A DNA stretch of 64,000 bases, from contig NZ_JAJOMB010000015.1 in assembly GCF_021129305.1 (NCBI RefSeq), forward strand, positions 62,001-126,000, given 5' to 3'. Shown one piece after another: positions 8,436-18,893 of this stretch. A program made the translations under genes and the position numbers. The notes under the pieces are model-generated. The model was given only the letters and a program-made list of their open reading frames with translations, made no database searches and was not told the origin of the DNA. The DNA is from Kineosporia babensis. Its GTDB lineage: Bacteria > Actinomycetota > Actinomycetes > Actinomycetales > Kineosporiaceae. The first letter of the stretch is position 1. Every line of letters begins with the position of its first letter.

Positions 8436-9593
8436 GTGCCCGCCGTGCCGCCGGCATCCGGCGCCTGGCGGGCCGGGGATCCCCGCGGGGGACGCCGGTT
8501 CGCCCAGATCGGGGACATCTCGCTCGAGCGCGGTGGTGTGCTCGAGAACGTCCAGATGTCCTACGAGACCTGGGGCACCCTCTCGCCCACAGGGGACAAC
8601 GCGGTGCTGGTGCTGCACGCCCTCACCGGCGACAGCCACGTGGTCGGCGAGGCCGGGCCCGGGCACCCCACCGCCGGTTGGTGGAACGGGCTGATCGGCC
8701 CGGGCCGTGAGCTCGACACCGACCGCTGGTTCGTGGTCGCCCCCAACGTGCTCGGTGGTTGCCAGGGCAGCACCGGTCCCTCCAGCCCGGCCCCCGACGG
8801 CCGTCCCTACGGCAGTCGCTTCCCCTACCTGACCGTGCGCGACCAGGTCGCCGCCGAGCGGGCCCTGGCCGATCAGCTCGGCATTCGCAGCTGGGGCCTG
8901 GTGGTCGGCGGCTCGATGGGCGGGATGCGGGCCCTGGAGTGGGCGGTGATGGAGCCGGACCGGGTGGAGCGGCTGTACGTGCTGGCCTCCACCGCGGCCG
9001 CCACCGGAGACCAGATCGCCTGGTGCTCGCCGCAGCTGATGGCGATCCGCAGCGACGCCAACTTCCGCGGCGGCGACTACTACGACGCGGGTCCGGGCCG
9101 TGGGCCGCACGCCGGTCTCGGGGTGGCCCGCCGGATCGCGCACACCACCTACCGCTCCGAGGCGGAGCTGAACCTGCGCTTCGGCCGGCTGCCGCAGCAG
9201 GGCGAGAACCCGCTGGGGGGCGGCGGCCGGTTCGCAGTCGAGTCGTACCTGGACCATCACGCCACCAAGCTCACCCACCGCTTCGACGCCAACTCCTACC
9301 TGGTGCTCTCCCAGACGATGAACGCGCACGACGTGGGCCGGGGCCGGGGCGGGGTGGCCGCCGCGCTGGGCCGGGTCACCGCCCGCACCGCGATCGCCGC
9401 GATCTCCAGCGACCGGCTCTACACCCCCGAGCAGAGCGCCGAGATCGCCGCGGGCATCCCCGACTGCGCTCCGCTGCGGGTGATCGACTCGCCCTACGGT
9501 CACGACGGCTTCCTGGTCGAGATCGAGCGGGTGGGGGAGATCCTGACCGAGTTGCTGGGTGAACCGGCTCAGGCTGAGCTCGCCGCGCGCTGA
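8436..9593 (+). CDS. metX: homoserine O-acetyltransferase
   Basis: Transfers acetyl from acetyl-CoA to homoserine, giving the substrate for MetY. Alpha/beta-hydrolase fold: nucleophile motif GGSMGGMRALEW (Ser about residue 160), oxyanion region HALTGDSHVVG, catalytic His in SPYGHDGFLVE near the C-terminus. I chose GTG 8436 because AGGAGG at 8425-8430 sits five bases before it; an in-frame ATG at 8415 would put this ribosome-binding site inside the gene and would itself have only a weak site. 385 residues from the GTG. Confidence 0.92.
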   Translation: MPAVPPASGAWRAGDPRGGRRFAQIGDISLERGGVLENVQMSYETWGTLSPTGDNAVLVLHALTGDSHVVGEAGPGHPTAGWWNGLIGPGRELDTDRWFVVAPNVLGGCQGSTGPSSPAPDGRPYGSRFPYLTVRDQVAAERALADQLGIRSWGLVVGGSMGGMRALEWAVMEPDRVERLYVLASTAAATGDQIAWCSPQLMAIRSDANFRGGDYYDAGPGRGPHAGLGVARRIAHTTYRSEAELNLRFGRLPQQGENPLGGGGRFAVESYLDHHATKLTHRFDANSYLVLSQTMNAHDVGRGRGGVAAALGRVTARTAIAAISSDRLYTPEQSAEIAAGIPDCAPLRVIDSPYGHDGFLVEIERVGEILTELLGEPAQAELAAR

Positions 9594-9597
9594 GCAC

Positions 9598-9629
9598 CCC
9601 CTGCGGTGAACCCCGCCTACGGCCGCAGG
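9598..9629 (+). terminator. possible terminator after metX
   Basis: CCTGCGG and CCGCAGG form the outer arms of a hairpin starting a few bases after the metX stop. There is no U-tract, common in actinobacteria, so support is modest. Confidence 0.35.
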
Positions 9630-9826
9630 ACCAGGATCACCGCCCGGAAATCGCCGCGGATCTGCCCTTCCGAACGCAATCGGGGCCGGGCTACCGAACC
9701 CGAAGCACGTCAATGGCTGCGCGCCAGGACCGACGGCTTCGCCGTCGCCCACCGACCCACCCGGCACCCTCGGTGACCGGCCGCCGCCCCACCCGGCCAC
9801 AACGTCCGTTGCTTCTCAGGACAGTC

Positions 9827-10315
9827 CTAGAGACCCGACCTGACCAGCAGCACCTCGCGGATCGCGGTGAGCAGCACCGGCCATGAGCTCGCGAACGCGG
9901 AATGCAGCTCGCGATCCGCCACCTCGTCCAGCTCCACCCACTCCAGGGCATCGCTCTCCGGCGTTACGTCCGTCACCGTCAGCGCGTCGTCGGCCAGACC
10001 GATCACGTACGTATAGGCCCAGTTTCCGTGGTCGGTGCCCACCAGCTCCCGGGCAACCGTTACCAGATCGGGCTCCACCTCGGCCTCTTCCGCCGCTTCG
10101 CGCAGCGCGGCCTCGGCTACAGTCTCGTGACTGTCCCGGGCGCCACCCACCAGGCCCCACGTACCGCCCTCGTGCGTCCAGGCAGCACGCAACTGAAGCA
10201 GCACCCGCGGGCGCGTGCCCGTCCGCACCAGGGCCAGGCCGGCTGCGCCGTGCAGACCCCAGTGCCGATGGCCGCAATCGCAGTGCACCCATCCGTTGCC
10301 ATCGCCGCCGGCCAT
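9827..10315 (-). CDS. Nudix hydrolase
   Basis: A 162-residue Nudix protein starting at ATG 10315 (MAGGDGNGW). The Nudix box begins at GGARDSHE and continues ALREAAEEAEV, keeping the catalytic REAxEE-type glutamates. The N-terminus has HCDCGHRHWG, a short Cys/His patch often seen in actinobacterial members, possibly a metal site. Substrate (oxidised nucleotide, ADP-ribose or other NDP-X) cannot be read from the sequence. It is convergent with metX and divergent from the universal stress gene. Confidence 0.88.
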   Translation of the reverse strand: MAGGDGNGWVHCDCGHRHWGLHGAAGLALVRTGTRPRVLLQLRAAWTHEGGTWGLVGGARDSHETVAEAALREAAEEAEVEPDLVTVARELVGTDHGNWAYTYVIGLADDALTVTDVTPESDALEWVELDEVADRELHSAFASSWPVLLTAIREVLLVRSGL

Positions 10316-10396
10316 GGGGTTCACCGTACTTTCGCCACCGGCGGTCGGTGCCCCTGGGGTGGGCAGTGAGGTAACGTCCCAGGCAGGAGGTTTCCT

Positions 10397-10891
10397 ATGC
10401 CAGTACTGGTCGGATTTGTGCCCACGACCGAGGGCCGGGCCGCGCTGCGGCGCGCCGTCGAGGAGTGCCGCCTGCGCCGGACCCGTCTCATCGTGGTCAG
10501 TTCCGAGCAGACGCCGGCCGAGAACTACGGGGCCCGCCGGCCGGCGCTCGAGGCCTCCGAAGCAGAGGTCCGTTCGATCTGCGCCGAACTGGGCCTGACC
10601 GAGCCCGAACTCGAGATCCGCTGGATCCGGGACGCCTACGAGCCGGCCGACGACGTCCTGGCGGTGGCCGAGGAGACCGACGCCGAGCTGATCGTGATCG
10701 GCCTGCGCCGGCGTACCGGGGTGGGCAAGCGGATTCTGGGCGGCAGCGCCCAGCGCATCCTGCTCGACTCCTCCTGCCCGGTGCTGGCGGTCAAGATCGA
10801 CCAGCGCGCCCCGCTCGACGACTCCGGCCACGACGGCGAGGTGTTCACCCTCTCGGTGAGCAGTGTCGACGAGCACCAGAGCATCCGTTGA
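10397..10891 (+). CDS. universal stress protein (UspA family)
   Basis: A 164-residue single-domain Usp protein. MPVLVGFVPTTEGRAALRRA is the typical beta1-alpha1 start, and GLRRRTGVGKRILGGSAQRIL carries the ATP-binding G-x2-G-x9-G-S/T type motif, so it probably belongs to the ATP-binding class. ATG 10397 is preceded by GGCAGGAGG. Its stop overlaps the TTG start of the next gene (TTGA), indicating translational coupling with the HhH-GPD protein. Confidence 0.9.
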   Translation: MPVLVGFVPTTEGRAALRRAVEECRLRRTRLIVVSSEQTPAENYGARRPALEASEAEVRSICAELGLTEPELEIRWIRDAYEPADDVLAVAEETDAELIVIGLRRRTGVGKRILGGSAQRILLDSSCPVLAVKIDQRAPLDDSGHDGEVFTLSVSSVDEHQSIR

Positions 10892-11466
10892 GCACGATCC
10901 GCCTGGCCCAGTCGGCCTCGGCCGACGATTTGCTCGGCCGTGACCCGTTCGCCCTGCTGACCGGCATGCTGCTGGATCAGCAGGTGCCGATGGAGAAGGC
11001 CTTCGCCGGGCCCCGGCTGATCGCCGACCGGCTGGGCACCGACGGCCTGGACCCGCGGACGGTGGCCGAGGCCGATCCCGACGCCTTCATCGCGATCATG
11101 ACCGGCCCGCCCGCGGTGCACCGCTACCCCCGCTCGATGGGCGCCCGGGTGCAGGACCTGGCCCGGGCGGTGCTCGAGCAGTACCAGGGGGACGCCTCGC
11201 TGATCTGGCAGGACGTGGCCACCGGGGCCGAGCTGTACAAGCGGCTGAACGCGCTGCCGGGGTACGGGCCGCAGAAGGCCAAGATCTTCGTTGCGCTGCT
11301 GGGCAAGCAGGTGGGGGTCTGCCCGCAGGGGTGGCGCCAGGCGGCCGGTGACTACGGGCTGGAGGGCTTCCGCTCGGTGGCCGACGTGGTCGACGACGAC
11401 TCGCTGCTGAAGGTCCGCGACTACAAGAAGTCGGTCAAAGCGGCGGCGAAGGCGGCCCGGGCCTGA
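10888..11466 (+). CDS. HhH-GPD superfamily base-excision-repair-like protein
   Basis: Predicted start is TTG 10888, overlapping the stop of the Usp gene. The 192-residue protein has a helix-hairpin-helix LPGYGPQKAKIFVALLGK at residues ~123-140 as in endonuclease III-type glycosylases, including a Lys in the place of the glycosylase/lyase Lys. However, the catalytic Asp expected ~18 residues later is not visible (the segment reads QVGVCPQGWRQ), and no C-terminal Fe-S cysteines are present. It may bind DNA without classical glycosylase chemistry, or use other residues. Confidence 0.75.
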   Translation: MSTIRLAQSASADDLLGRDPFALLTGMLLDQQVPMEKAFAGPRLIADRLGTDGLDPRTVAEADPDAFIAIMTGPPAVHRYPRSMGARVQDLARAVLEQYQGDASLIWQDVATGAELYKRLNALPGYGPQKAKIFVALLGKQVGVCPQGWRQAAGDYGLEGFRSVADVVDDDSLLKVRDYKKSVKAAAKAARA

Positions 11467-11599
11467 GCACCGGGTAGTCACAAAAACGTCACGTCCGCGT
11501 GGCGTGAGGTTATTCCGGTGGCCGGTCGAGCAGTAGGCCGTACGCTGGAGGTTGCGGCATGTTTAGCCAACCTGCCAGCAGTTATGCCACAATGAACAG

Positions 11600-11638
11600 T
11601 TGACTGGGCTTGACTCTCAACATCACCGGCGCTAACTG
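11600..11638 (+). promoter_or_regulatory. candidate sigA promoter
   Basis: TTGACT at 11610-11615, a 17-bp spacer, then TAACTG at 11633-11638. A second TTGACT at 11600-11605 lies just upstream. The position is 130 bp before the sigA start in a 301-bp gap otherwise free of genes. Judged by eye only. Confidence 0.4.
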
Positions 11639-11767
11639 GGCATCATCGGGGCCCTTCCTGCGTTGAGTAACAGGGTCGCCCACTCACTTCAGACGTAATT
11701 TTCAAGCCGCAGTTCGACAGCACAGCGTGCCCTCACGGGTGCGCTGGCTCACGACGAAAGGTAGTCC

Positions 11768-13420
<1,653 letters not shown>

Positions 13421-13435
13421 GCGGTAACGCTTCGC

Positions 13436-13467
13436 AACCCCTGGTCTGCTGCTGCGGACCGGGGGTT
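13436..13467 (+). terminator. terminator after sigA
   Basis: AACCCCTGGTC pairs with GGACCGGGGGTT around a short CTG-rich loop, 15 bp after the sigA stop. One mismatch in the stem, G/C-rich, no clear U-tract. Confidence 0.6.
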
Positions 13468-13500
13468 GCTTGCGTTTGCGGGCGGGGCACCGGCGAATTT

Positions 13501-13640
13501 GGGGACGTTCGGCGCACCTAGGGCGCGAGTGTTGCCCTTGGGTGCGGGTGCTTTGGGGGCGTTCGGCGCACCTGGGGCGCGAATGTCCACTCTGGGCGCG
13601 GGTGCTTGGAGACGTTTGTCGCACCTGGCGAGCGAAAGTG
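13501..13640. repeat. ~54-bp tandem repeat (2.5 units)
   Basis: Units begin at 13501, 13555 and 13608 with GGGGACGTTCGGCGCACC, GGGGGCGTTCGGCGCACC and GGAGACGTTTGTCGCACC. Units one and two match over nearly all of their length, each ending GCGGGTGCTT; unit three is partial and then diverges. No coding signal is convincing here. Confidence 0.65.
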
Positions 13641-13716
13641 GCAGTTCGCGGCTCAAAGTCGCAGTTTTGCCGCCTGAACGAGGCTGTATTTGCAACTTTC
13701 GGCCGCTAAGTGCGAC
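13641..13716. repeat. diverged copy of the GTCGCAC/GTGCGAC structured repeat
   Basis: The end of this stretch, TTTGCAACTTTCGGCCGC followed by TAAGTGCGAC (about 13690-13716), clearly parallels ATGCAACTTACGGCCGCC followed by AAGTGCGAC found twice at 60.9 and 61.1 kb. The 5' arm GTCGCACCTGGCGAGCG (13619 onward) parallels GTCGCACTTGGCGGCCG there. It abuts the left end of MITE-like copy 2. Confidence 0.55.
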
Positions 13717-13718
13717 TA

Positions 13719-13883
13719 GGTCGTGTTTTGAAATTCCATGCCTACTGCGGGGCACCCGGGACGCCGTCTGACCGCGTCCGGCGTGGCCCCACGTAGAACA
13801 CCGCTACGAGGGGCCCCACCGGCCACGCCCAGCCAACGCCCCGGGCACCTCCTCGCTACGGCAGCGAATTCCAAAACACTCCC
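13719..13883. mobile_element. MITE-like element, copy 2, with different ends
   Basis: A 165-bp element with the same ~120-bp core as copies 1 and 3, flanked by TA (13717-13718, 13884-13885; both within CTAG). The outermost ~20 bp differ from the other copies: GGTCGTGTTTTGAAATTC at the left and its near complement GAATTCCAAAACACTCCC at the right. The core is more diverged than between copies 1 and 3. No coding capacity. Confidence 0.7.
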
Positions 13884-13953
13884 TAGCGGCCGCGGACTGC
13901 GACATTGCGCGGATTCAGGCGGGGGAAGGGGAGCGGCGGGGCGAGCGTGGACT

Positions 13954-15174
13954 TCAGGCGGGGCGGGGGACGGGGCGGAGTTTGAGGTCGGCGATGAAGA
14001 GGCGGCGGGCGGCCATGAGCAGGCCGGCGCCGAGAGCCATGCCGGCCGCCATGGTGAACCACGCGGCCTGGTAGCCGGCCGAGCCCGCGATCAGGCCGAA
14101 CACCAGGGGCCCCAAGGCACCGCCGGCGAAGGCTCCGGACTGGACGTAAGCAGCAGCGCTGTTGGGGCGGTCGCGGCCCAGGCGGACCACGGCGAAGAGC
14201 AGCAGGCCGGGCCAGGACCAGCCCAGAGCGAAAGCTACGAGTCCGCCCGCGACAACTACTGGCACGTTGCCCAGGGCCAGCAGCGCCAGGCCTACCGCGC
14301 CGGCGGCCATCTGCCAGGTCACCACCGGCAGATTGCGCCCGTTGCGGCGATCGGCAGCCGCGCCCACGAAAAGCCTTCCGGCGATGGCCAGAGCGCTGCA
14401 GGCGGCTACGAAAAGCCCGGCGGTAGCGGTTGGCATCCCGGAGAGATGAGCCCACTGGGGCAGGAAAGCGATCAGGGCCATGGCTGATCCGTTGGCGGTC
14501 AGCATGGCGGCGGCCGTAAGGAGAAGAGCCGGACGCGGGGCGGTTTCGGGTACCGGCGCCAAGGAATCGTCGATGGGGGAGGACGGGGTGGCAGGGGTAC
14601 CTGGAACGCGGGGGATTCGGGTGGCCGAGATCAGCAGCACAACCGCGGCCAGGCCCAGAAACAGGTATGTCCAGCGCCACCCCAGCACCAGGCCGACCGC
14701 GGGCACCGCCAGACCGGCAATGAGCGCGGCGGCCGGGGGAGCAGATTGCTTGACGCCGAAGCCCAGGCCCTGACGGCCGGGCGCCACCGTCGCCGAGAGG
14801 CTGAAGTTTGCGGCCGTGGTCAGCCCGGCCTGCCCGACGCCACCGATCAGCACGAACAGCAGCAGCACCAGGTAGTGGTGGGCCAGCAGCGCGATGCCGA
14901 GCGCGCAGGACAACGTGCACGCGGCGGCCAGCAGGGTGAGCGGACGCCGGCCGTAGACCTCGCCGAACCGGGTGATCGCCACCGACACCAGCGCCCCGAT
15001 GCCGAACGCGGCCGACACCAGCAGCCCCTGCGCGGCCTCGCCGAAGTGCAGGTCCTCGCGGATCAGCACCGACTGGTTGCTCAGCAACTGCAAGGGGAGC
15101 GTGCCCAGCGATGCGATCCCCGCGGCGGTGAGAGCGGCTTTGAGAAAGGACGGGCGGGCCTGGGGCGCGAGCAC
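13954..15174 (-). CDS. MFS transporter
   Basis: A 406-residue major facilitator with about twelve hydrophobic segments and RFGEVYGRRPL between TM2 and TM3, the MFS signature loop. I chose GTG 15174 because CGGAGG lies nine bases upstream; the frame is open further to 15252, but those residues are not membrane-like and overlap the regulator's promoter region. It is divergent from a LysR-type regulator, which likely controls it. Substrate is unknown; small-molecule efflux or uptake are both possible. Confidence 0.85.
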   Translation of the reverse strand: MLAPQARPSFLKAALTAAGIASLGTLPLQLLSNQSVLIREDLHFGEAAQGLLVSAAFGIGALVSVAITRFGEVYGRRPLTLLAAACTLSCALGIALLAHHYLVLLLFVLIGGVGQAGLTTAANFSLSATVAPGRQGLGFGVKQSAPPAAALIAGLAVPAVGLVLGWRWTYLFLGLAAVVLLISATRIPRVPGTPATPSSPIDDSLAPVPETAPRPALLLTAAAMLTANGSAMALIAFLPQWAHLSGMPTATAGLFVAACSALAIAGRLFVGAAADRRNGRNLPVVTWQMAAGAVGLALLALGNVPVVVAGGLVAFALGWSWPGLLLFAVVRLGRDRPNSAAAYVQSGAFAGGALGPLVFGLIAGSAGYQAAWFTMAAGMALGAGLLMAARRLFIADLKLRPVPRPA

Positions 15175-15293
15175 GAGCGGCAACCTCCGTAGATCGGTGG
15201 GAAAACCGGCTCCTCGTCGAACATCTCCTATGCTGCGGCACCGGCCGTCCATCTGTGAAATGCATATACCGGCTCAACTTGATGCGCCGTACG

Positions 15294-15299
15294 TATAGT
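15294..15299 (+). promoter_or_regulatory. candidate -10 box of the LysR gene
   Basis: TATAGT lies 6 bp before the ATG at 15306, so transcription may begin at or next to the start codon (leaderless). No good -35 box is seen. The ~130-bp divergent region between the LysR and MFS genes should also hold the LysR operator. Confidence 0.35.
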
Positions 15300-15305
15300 C
15301 AAGGG

Positions 15306-16217
15306 ATGGACGACCGTGACCTGCGCTGGCTGATCCTGCTGGCCGAGACCCAGCACGTCTCGCAGGCGGCCGACCAGCTCGGCGTACCCCAGCCGACCGT
15401 TTCCCGGGCCTTGGCCCGGCTCGAGGCCGAGTTCGGGGCCGCGCTGTTCGACCGGGCCGGCGGCCGGCTGCGGCTGAACCGCAGCGGTGAGCTGGCGGTG
15501 GGGCACGCGCAGCTGGTGGTGCAGGAGATCGACACCGCCAAGGAACGCATCGCCGAGCTGAACCATCCCGAGCGCGGCCTGATCCGGCTGGGGTTCCTGG
15601 CCACCATGGGCGAGTCGATCGTCCCCGATGTGCTCACCCGCTACCGGCGGCAGGCGCCCGAAGTGCGGTTCGTGCTCAAGGAGGGCCACTCCACCGACGT
15701 GGTGGAGTGGGTCCGCGAGGGCCGGGTGGACCTCGCCCTGACCGGCCGGACCCGGCCGGGGGCGGACCCGAACTGGAAAGACGTCACCTGGACGGCGATC
15801 GAGCGCCAGCGGTTGTGCCTGCTCGTACCGGCCGGACACGCCCTGGCCGCGCACTCGTCCATCGATCTGAAGCAGGCCGCCGCCGAGCAGTTCATCACCT
15901 TCTGGCCGCGCGCCGAGGTCCGCCTGCTCACCGAGCAGCTGTGCCGTCAGGCCGGCTTCACCCCCTCGGTGGCCGTGCAGACCGGAGAGGTCGCCACCGC
16001 CCGCGCCCTGGTCGCCGCCGGTCTCGGCGTCGCCGTGGTCCCGGCCCCGGCAAGCGCGCAAAGCACCGGCACGAACCCGCAAAGCACCAGCGTGGTCTAC
16101 CTGCCCCTGAACAACCCCGGAGCCGAGCGACAGGTGGGTATCGCCTGGCCGACGCACGGTCAGCTGAGCCCCGCGGTGGCCCGCTTCCTGACGTTCCTGC
16201 AAGCCAACAGGGAGTAA
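15306..16217 (+). CDS. LysR family transcriptional regulator
   Basis: A 303-residue regulator. The N-terminal winged HTH reads [19 protein letters not shown] and continues [18 protein letters not shown]; the remainder is the two-lobed substrate-binding domain ([20 protein letters not shown]). ATG 15306 is chosen because residues upstream are not LysR-like. Divergent from the MFS gene at 13954-15174, the usual arrangement for a LysR activator and its target; the inducer is unknown. A 62-bp gap leads to parC. Confidence 0.92.
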   Translation: MDDRDLRWLILLAETQHVSQAADQLGVPQPTVSRALARLEAEFGAALFDRAGGRLRLNRSGELAVGHAQLVVQEIDTAKERIAELNHPERGLIRLGFLATMGESIVPDVLTRYRRQAPEVRFVLKEGHSTDVVEWVREGRVDLALTGRTRPGADPNWKDVTWTAIERQRLCLLVPAGHALAAHSSIDLKQAAAEQFITFWPRAEVRLLTEQLCRQAGFTPSVAVQTGEVATARALVAAGLGVAVVPAPASAQSTGTNPQSTSVVYLPLNNPGAERQVGIAWPTHGQLSPAVARFLTFLQANRE

Positions 16218-16279
16218 TTCTCACTACGTCCCGCGCGCCCGTGGTACGAACAGGTGTCCGGACGGTGGACAATGCGGGC

Positions 16280-18823
16280 ATGGCCCGTCGTTCTTCCACA
16301 CCACCGCCGCCTGAGGACTTCACTGAGCGGATCGTCGACATCGACGTCGAGCAGGAGATGCAGGGGGCGTTCCTCGAGTACGCCTACTCCGTCATCTACT
16401 CGCGCGCCCTGCCCGACGCCCGGGACGGCCTCAAGCCGGTGCAGCGGCGCATCGTCTACACGATGCAGGACATGGGCCTGCGCCCGGAGCGCCCGCACGT
16501 GAAGTCCGCGCGCGTGGTCGGCGACGTGATGGGCAAGCTGCACCCGCACGGCGACTCGGCGATCTACGACGCGCTGGTCCGGCTGGCCCAGGGCTTCACC
16601 ATGCGCGCCCCGCTGATCGACGGGCACGGCAACTTCGGCTCGCTGGACGAGGGCCCGGCCGCCGCCCGGTACACCGAGGCCCGGCCCGCCCCGCTGACCA
16701 CCGAGCTGACCAACGGCCTGGACGAGGACACGGTCGACTTCGTCCCGAACTACGACAACAGCCTGACCCAGCCCGAGGTGCTGCCCGCGGCGTTCCCCAA
16801 CCTGCTGGTGAACGGGGCCAGCGGGATCGCGGTCGGGATGGCCACCAACATGGCCCCGCACAACCTGATCGAGGTGGTGGCGGCCGCGCGGCACCTGCTG
16901 AGCCACCCGAACGCCTCGCTCGAGGACCTGATGCGGTTCATCCCCGGTCCGGACCTGCCCACCGGCGGGCGGATCATCGGCCTGGAGGGCATCCGCGACG
17001 CGTACGCCACCGGCCGCGGCATCTTCAAGACCCGGGCCACCGTCAGCATCGAGAACGTCACCGCCCGCAAGCAGGGCATCGTGGTCACCGAGCTGCCGTA
17101 CCTGATCGGCCCGGAGAAGGTGATCGCCAAGATCAAGGAGCTCGTGCAGGCCAAGAAGCTGCAGGGGATCTCCGACGTGGTCGACCTGTCCGACCGCGCC
17201 CAGGGCCTGCGCCTGGTGATCGAGATCAAGACCGGCTTCAACCCCGAGGCCGTGCTCGAGCACCTCTACCGGCTCACCCCGCTCGAGGAGTCCTTCGGGA
17301 TCAACAACGTGGCCCTGGTCGACGGCCAGCCGCGCACCCTGGGCCTGCTGGAGCTGCTCAGCGTCTACGTCAACCACCGGATCGACGTGGTCCGCCGGCG
17401 CACCAGCTTCCGCCGGACCAAGCGCCAGGACCGGCTGCACCTGGTCGACGGCCTGCTGATCGCGATCGTCGACATCGACGAGGTGATCCGGATCATCCGC
17501 TCCAGCGACGACACCGCGATGGCCCGCGAGCGGCTGATCGCGGCCTTCGAGCTGACCCAGACCCAGACCGACTACATCCTCGAGATGCCGTTGCGCCGGC
17601 TCACCAAGTTCTCCAAGATCGAGCTGGAGAAGGAGAAGAGCGAGCTCGAGAAGGACATCGAGGAGCTCAGCAAGATCCTCTCCGACGAGAAGGTGCTGCG
17701 GAAGCTGATCTCCGGCGAGCTCGCCCAGGTCTCCAAGACCTACGGCTCCCCGCGGCGCACCGTGCTTCTGGAGGGTTCGGGCGTCGCGGTGAAGTCGGCC
17801 TCGGCCACCCCCCTGGAGGTTGCCGACTCCCCGTGCTGGGTGCTGCTGTCCTCCACCGGTCTGCTGGCCCGCACCACCAACGTCGAGCCCTTGGTGCCGG
17901 TCGACCCGGCGGAGCGTCAGGCCCACGACCTCCTGGTCTCGGCGGTGCGTACCAGCACTCGCGGGGAGGTTGCGGCGATCACCAACTTCGGCCGGATGAT
18001 CCGGGTGCCGGTGGTGGACATGCCCGCGCTACCCCCGACCTCCACCGCCCCCACGTTGTCCGGCGGAGCCCCTGCCACCGAGTTCGTGACCCTGGCTAAG
18101 AACGAGCGGCTGCTCGCGCTGACGTCGCTGAACACCGAGACCGCGGGCCTGGCCCTCGGTACCGCGCGCGGCGTGGTCAAGCGGGTCACCACCGAGTACC
18201 CCGCGAACAAGGACGAGTGGGAGGTGATCGGCCTGCGCGAGGGCGACGAGGTGGTCGGCGTGGTCGACCTGCCCACCGACGAGGCCGATCTGGTGTTCAT
18301 CAGCTCCGAGGCCCAGCTGCTGCGCTTCAGCGCCAAGCTGGTGCGTCCGCAGGGCCGCGCGGCCGGCGGTATGGCCGGGATCAACCTGGCCGCCGGGGCC
18401 AAGGTGGTCTGGTTCGGCGCGGTGGACCTGAACGTGAAGGACGGGGAGTGGGGGAACGTCGTGGTGACGATTTCCGGCTCCACGTCGGCGCTTCCGGGTA
18501 CCCAGACCGGGGCCGGCAAGGTCACCCCGTTCGCCGAGTACCCGGCCAAGGGGCGGGCTACCGGCGGGGTGCGCTGCCACCGGTTCGTCAAGGGTGAGGA
18601 CACGCTGCTGCTGGCCTGGGCGGGTCCCTCGCCGGCGTACGCGGCCGGTACGACCGGGGCAGCGGTCGAGCTCCCGGCCCCCGACCAGCGTCGGGACGGC
18701 TCCGGCGTTCCCCTGAAGAAGGCGGTCGCCGCCATTGGCGGTCCGCGGCCGGTGTTCGGGCAGACCGAATCAGAAGGCGCGGCCGAAGCCGAAGCTGACA
18801 CCGAGACGCTGCCTGGGGTCTGA
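16280..18823 (+). CDS. parC: DNA topoisomerase IV subunit A
   Basis: ATP-dependent type IIA topoisomerase cleavage subunit, acting in chromosome decatenation with ParE (24733-26919). The 847-residue protein has the catalytic Tyr at about 131 in [12 protein letters not shown], the quinolone-pocket region [17 protein letters not shown] (Ser at ~93), and a C-terminal beta-pinwheel with repeats such as [12 protein letters not shown] and [14 protein letters not shown] classical GyrA-box is not obvious, which favours ParC over GyrA. ATG 16280 gives [14 protein letters not shown]. The C-terminus is acidic. It is followed by a strong bidirectional hairpin. Confidence 0.9.
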   Translation: MARRSSTPPPPEDFTERIVDIDVEQEMQGAFLEYAYSVIYSRALPDARDGLKPVQRRIVYTMQDMGLRPERPHVKSARVVGDVMGKLHPHGDSAIYDALVRLAQGFTMRAPLIDGHGNFGSLDEGPAAARYTEARPAPLTTELTNGLDEDTVDFVPNYDNSLTQPEVLPAAFPNLLVNGASGIAVGMATNMAPHNLIEVVAAARHLLSHPNASLEDLMRFIPGPDLPTGGRIIGLEGIRDAYATGRGIFKTRATVSIENVTARKQGIVVTELPYLIGPEKVIAKIKELVQAKKLQGISDVVDLSDRAQGLRLVIEIKTGFNPEAVLEHLYRLTPLEESFGINNVALVDGQPRTLGLLELLSVYVNHRIDVVRRRTSFRRTKRQDRLHLVDGLLIAIVDIDEVIRIIRSSDDTAMARERLIAAFELTQTQTDYILEMPLRRLTKFSKIELEKEKSELEKDIEELSKILSDEKVLRKLISGELAQVSKTYGSPRRTVLLEGSGVAVKSASATPLEVADSPCWVLLSSTGLLARTTNVEPLVPVDPAERQAHDLLVSAVRTSTRGEVAAITNFGRMIRVPVVDMPALPPTSTAPTLSGGAPATEFVTLAKNERLLALTSLNTETAGLALGTARGVVKRVTTEYPANKDEWEVIGLREGDEVVGVVDLPTDEADLVFISSEAQLLRFSAKLVRPQGRAAGGMAGINLAAGAKVVWFGAVDLNVKDGEWGNVVVTISGSTSALPGTQTGAGKVTPFAEYPAKGRATGGVRCHRFVKGEDTLLLAWAGPSPAYAAGTTGAAVELPAPDQRRDGSGVPLKKAVAAIGGPRPVFGQTESEGAAEAEADTETLPGV

Positions 18824-18833
18824 CCTTTCAGTA

Positions 18834-18889
18834 CCAAACTAGAGACGGTGTGGTCACCTACGAAGGTGACCACACCGTCTCTGGTTTGG
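18834..18889. terminator. bidirectional terminator between parC and the methyltransferase gene
   Basis: AGAGACGGTGTGGTCACC (18841-18858) and its exact complement (18865-18882) form an 18-bp perfect stem with a six-base loop; CCAAAC/GTTTGG extend it by six more pairs past one mismatch. It lies between convergent genes. The apical half matches the hairpin at 56185-56219. Confidence 0.85.
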
Positions 18890-18893
18890 GCTT

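Noticed and set aside
13421-13953. tRNA or small RNA gene after sigA
   Set aside because: No T-loop GGTTCGA-type sequence or cloverleaf arms; the region is explained by a terminator, repeats and a MITE-like element.
13738-14487. Long plus-strand frame over MITE copy 2 and the MFS gene
   Set aside because: Runs antisense to a clear MFS transporter; its first 45 residues are the translated MITE-like repeat, which appears in all three copies.
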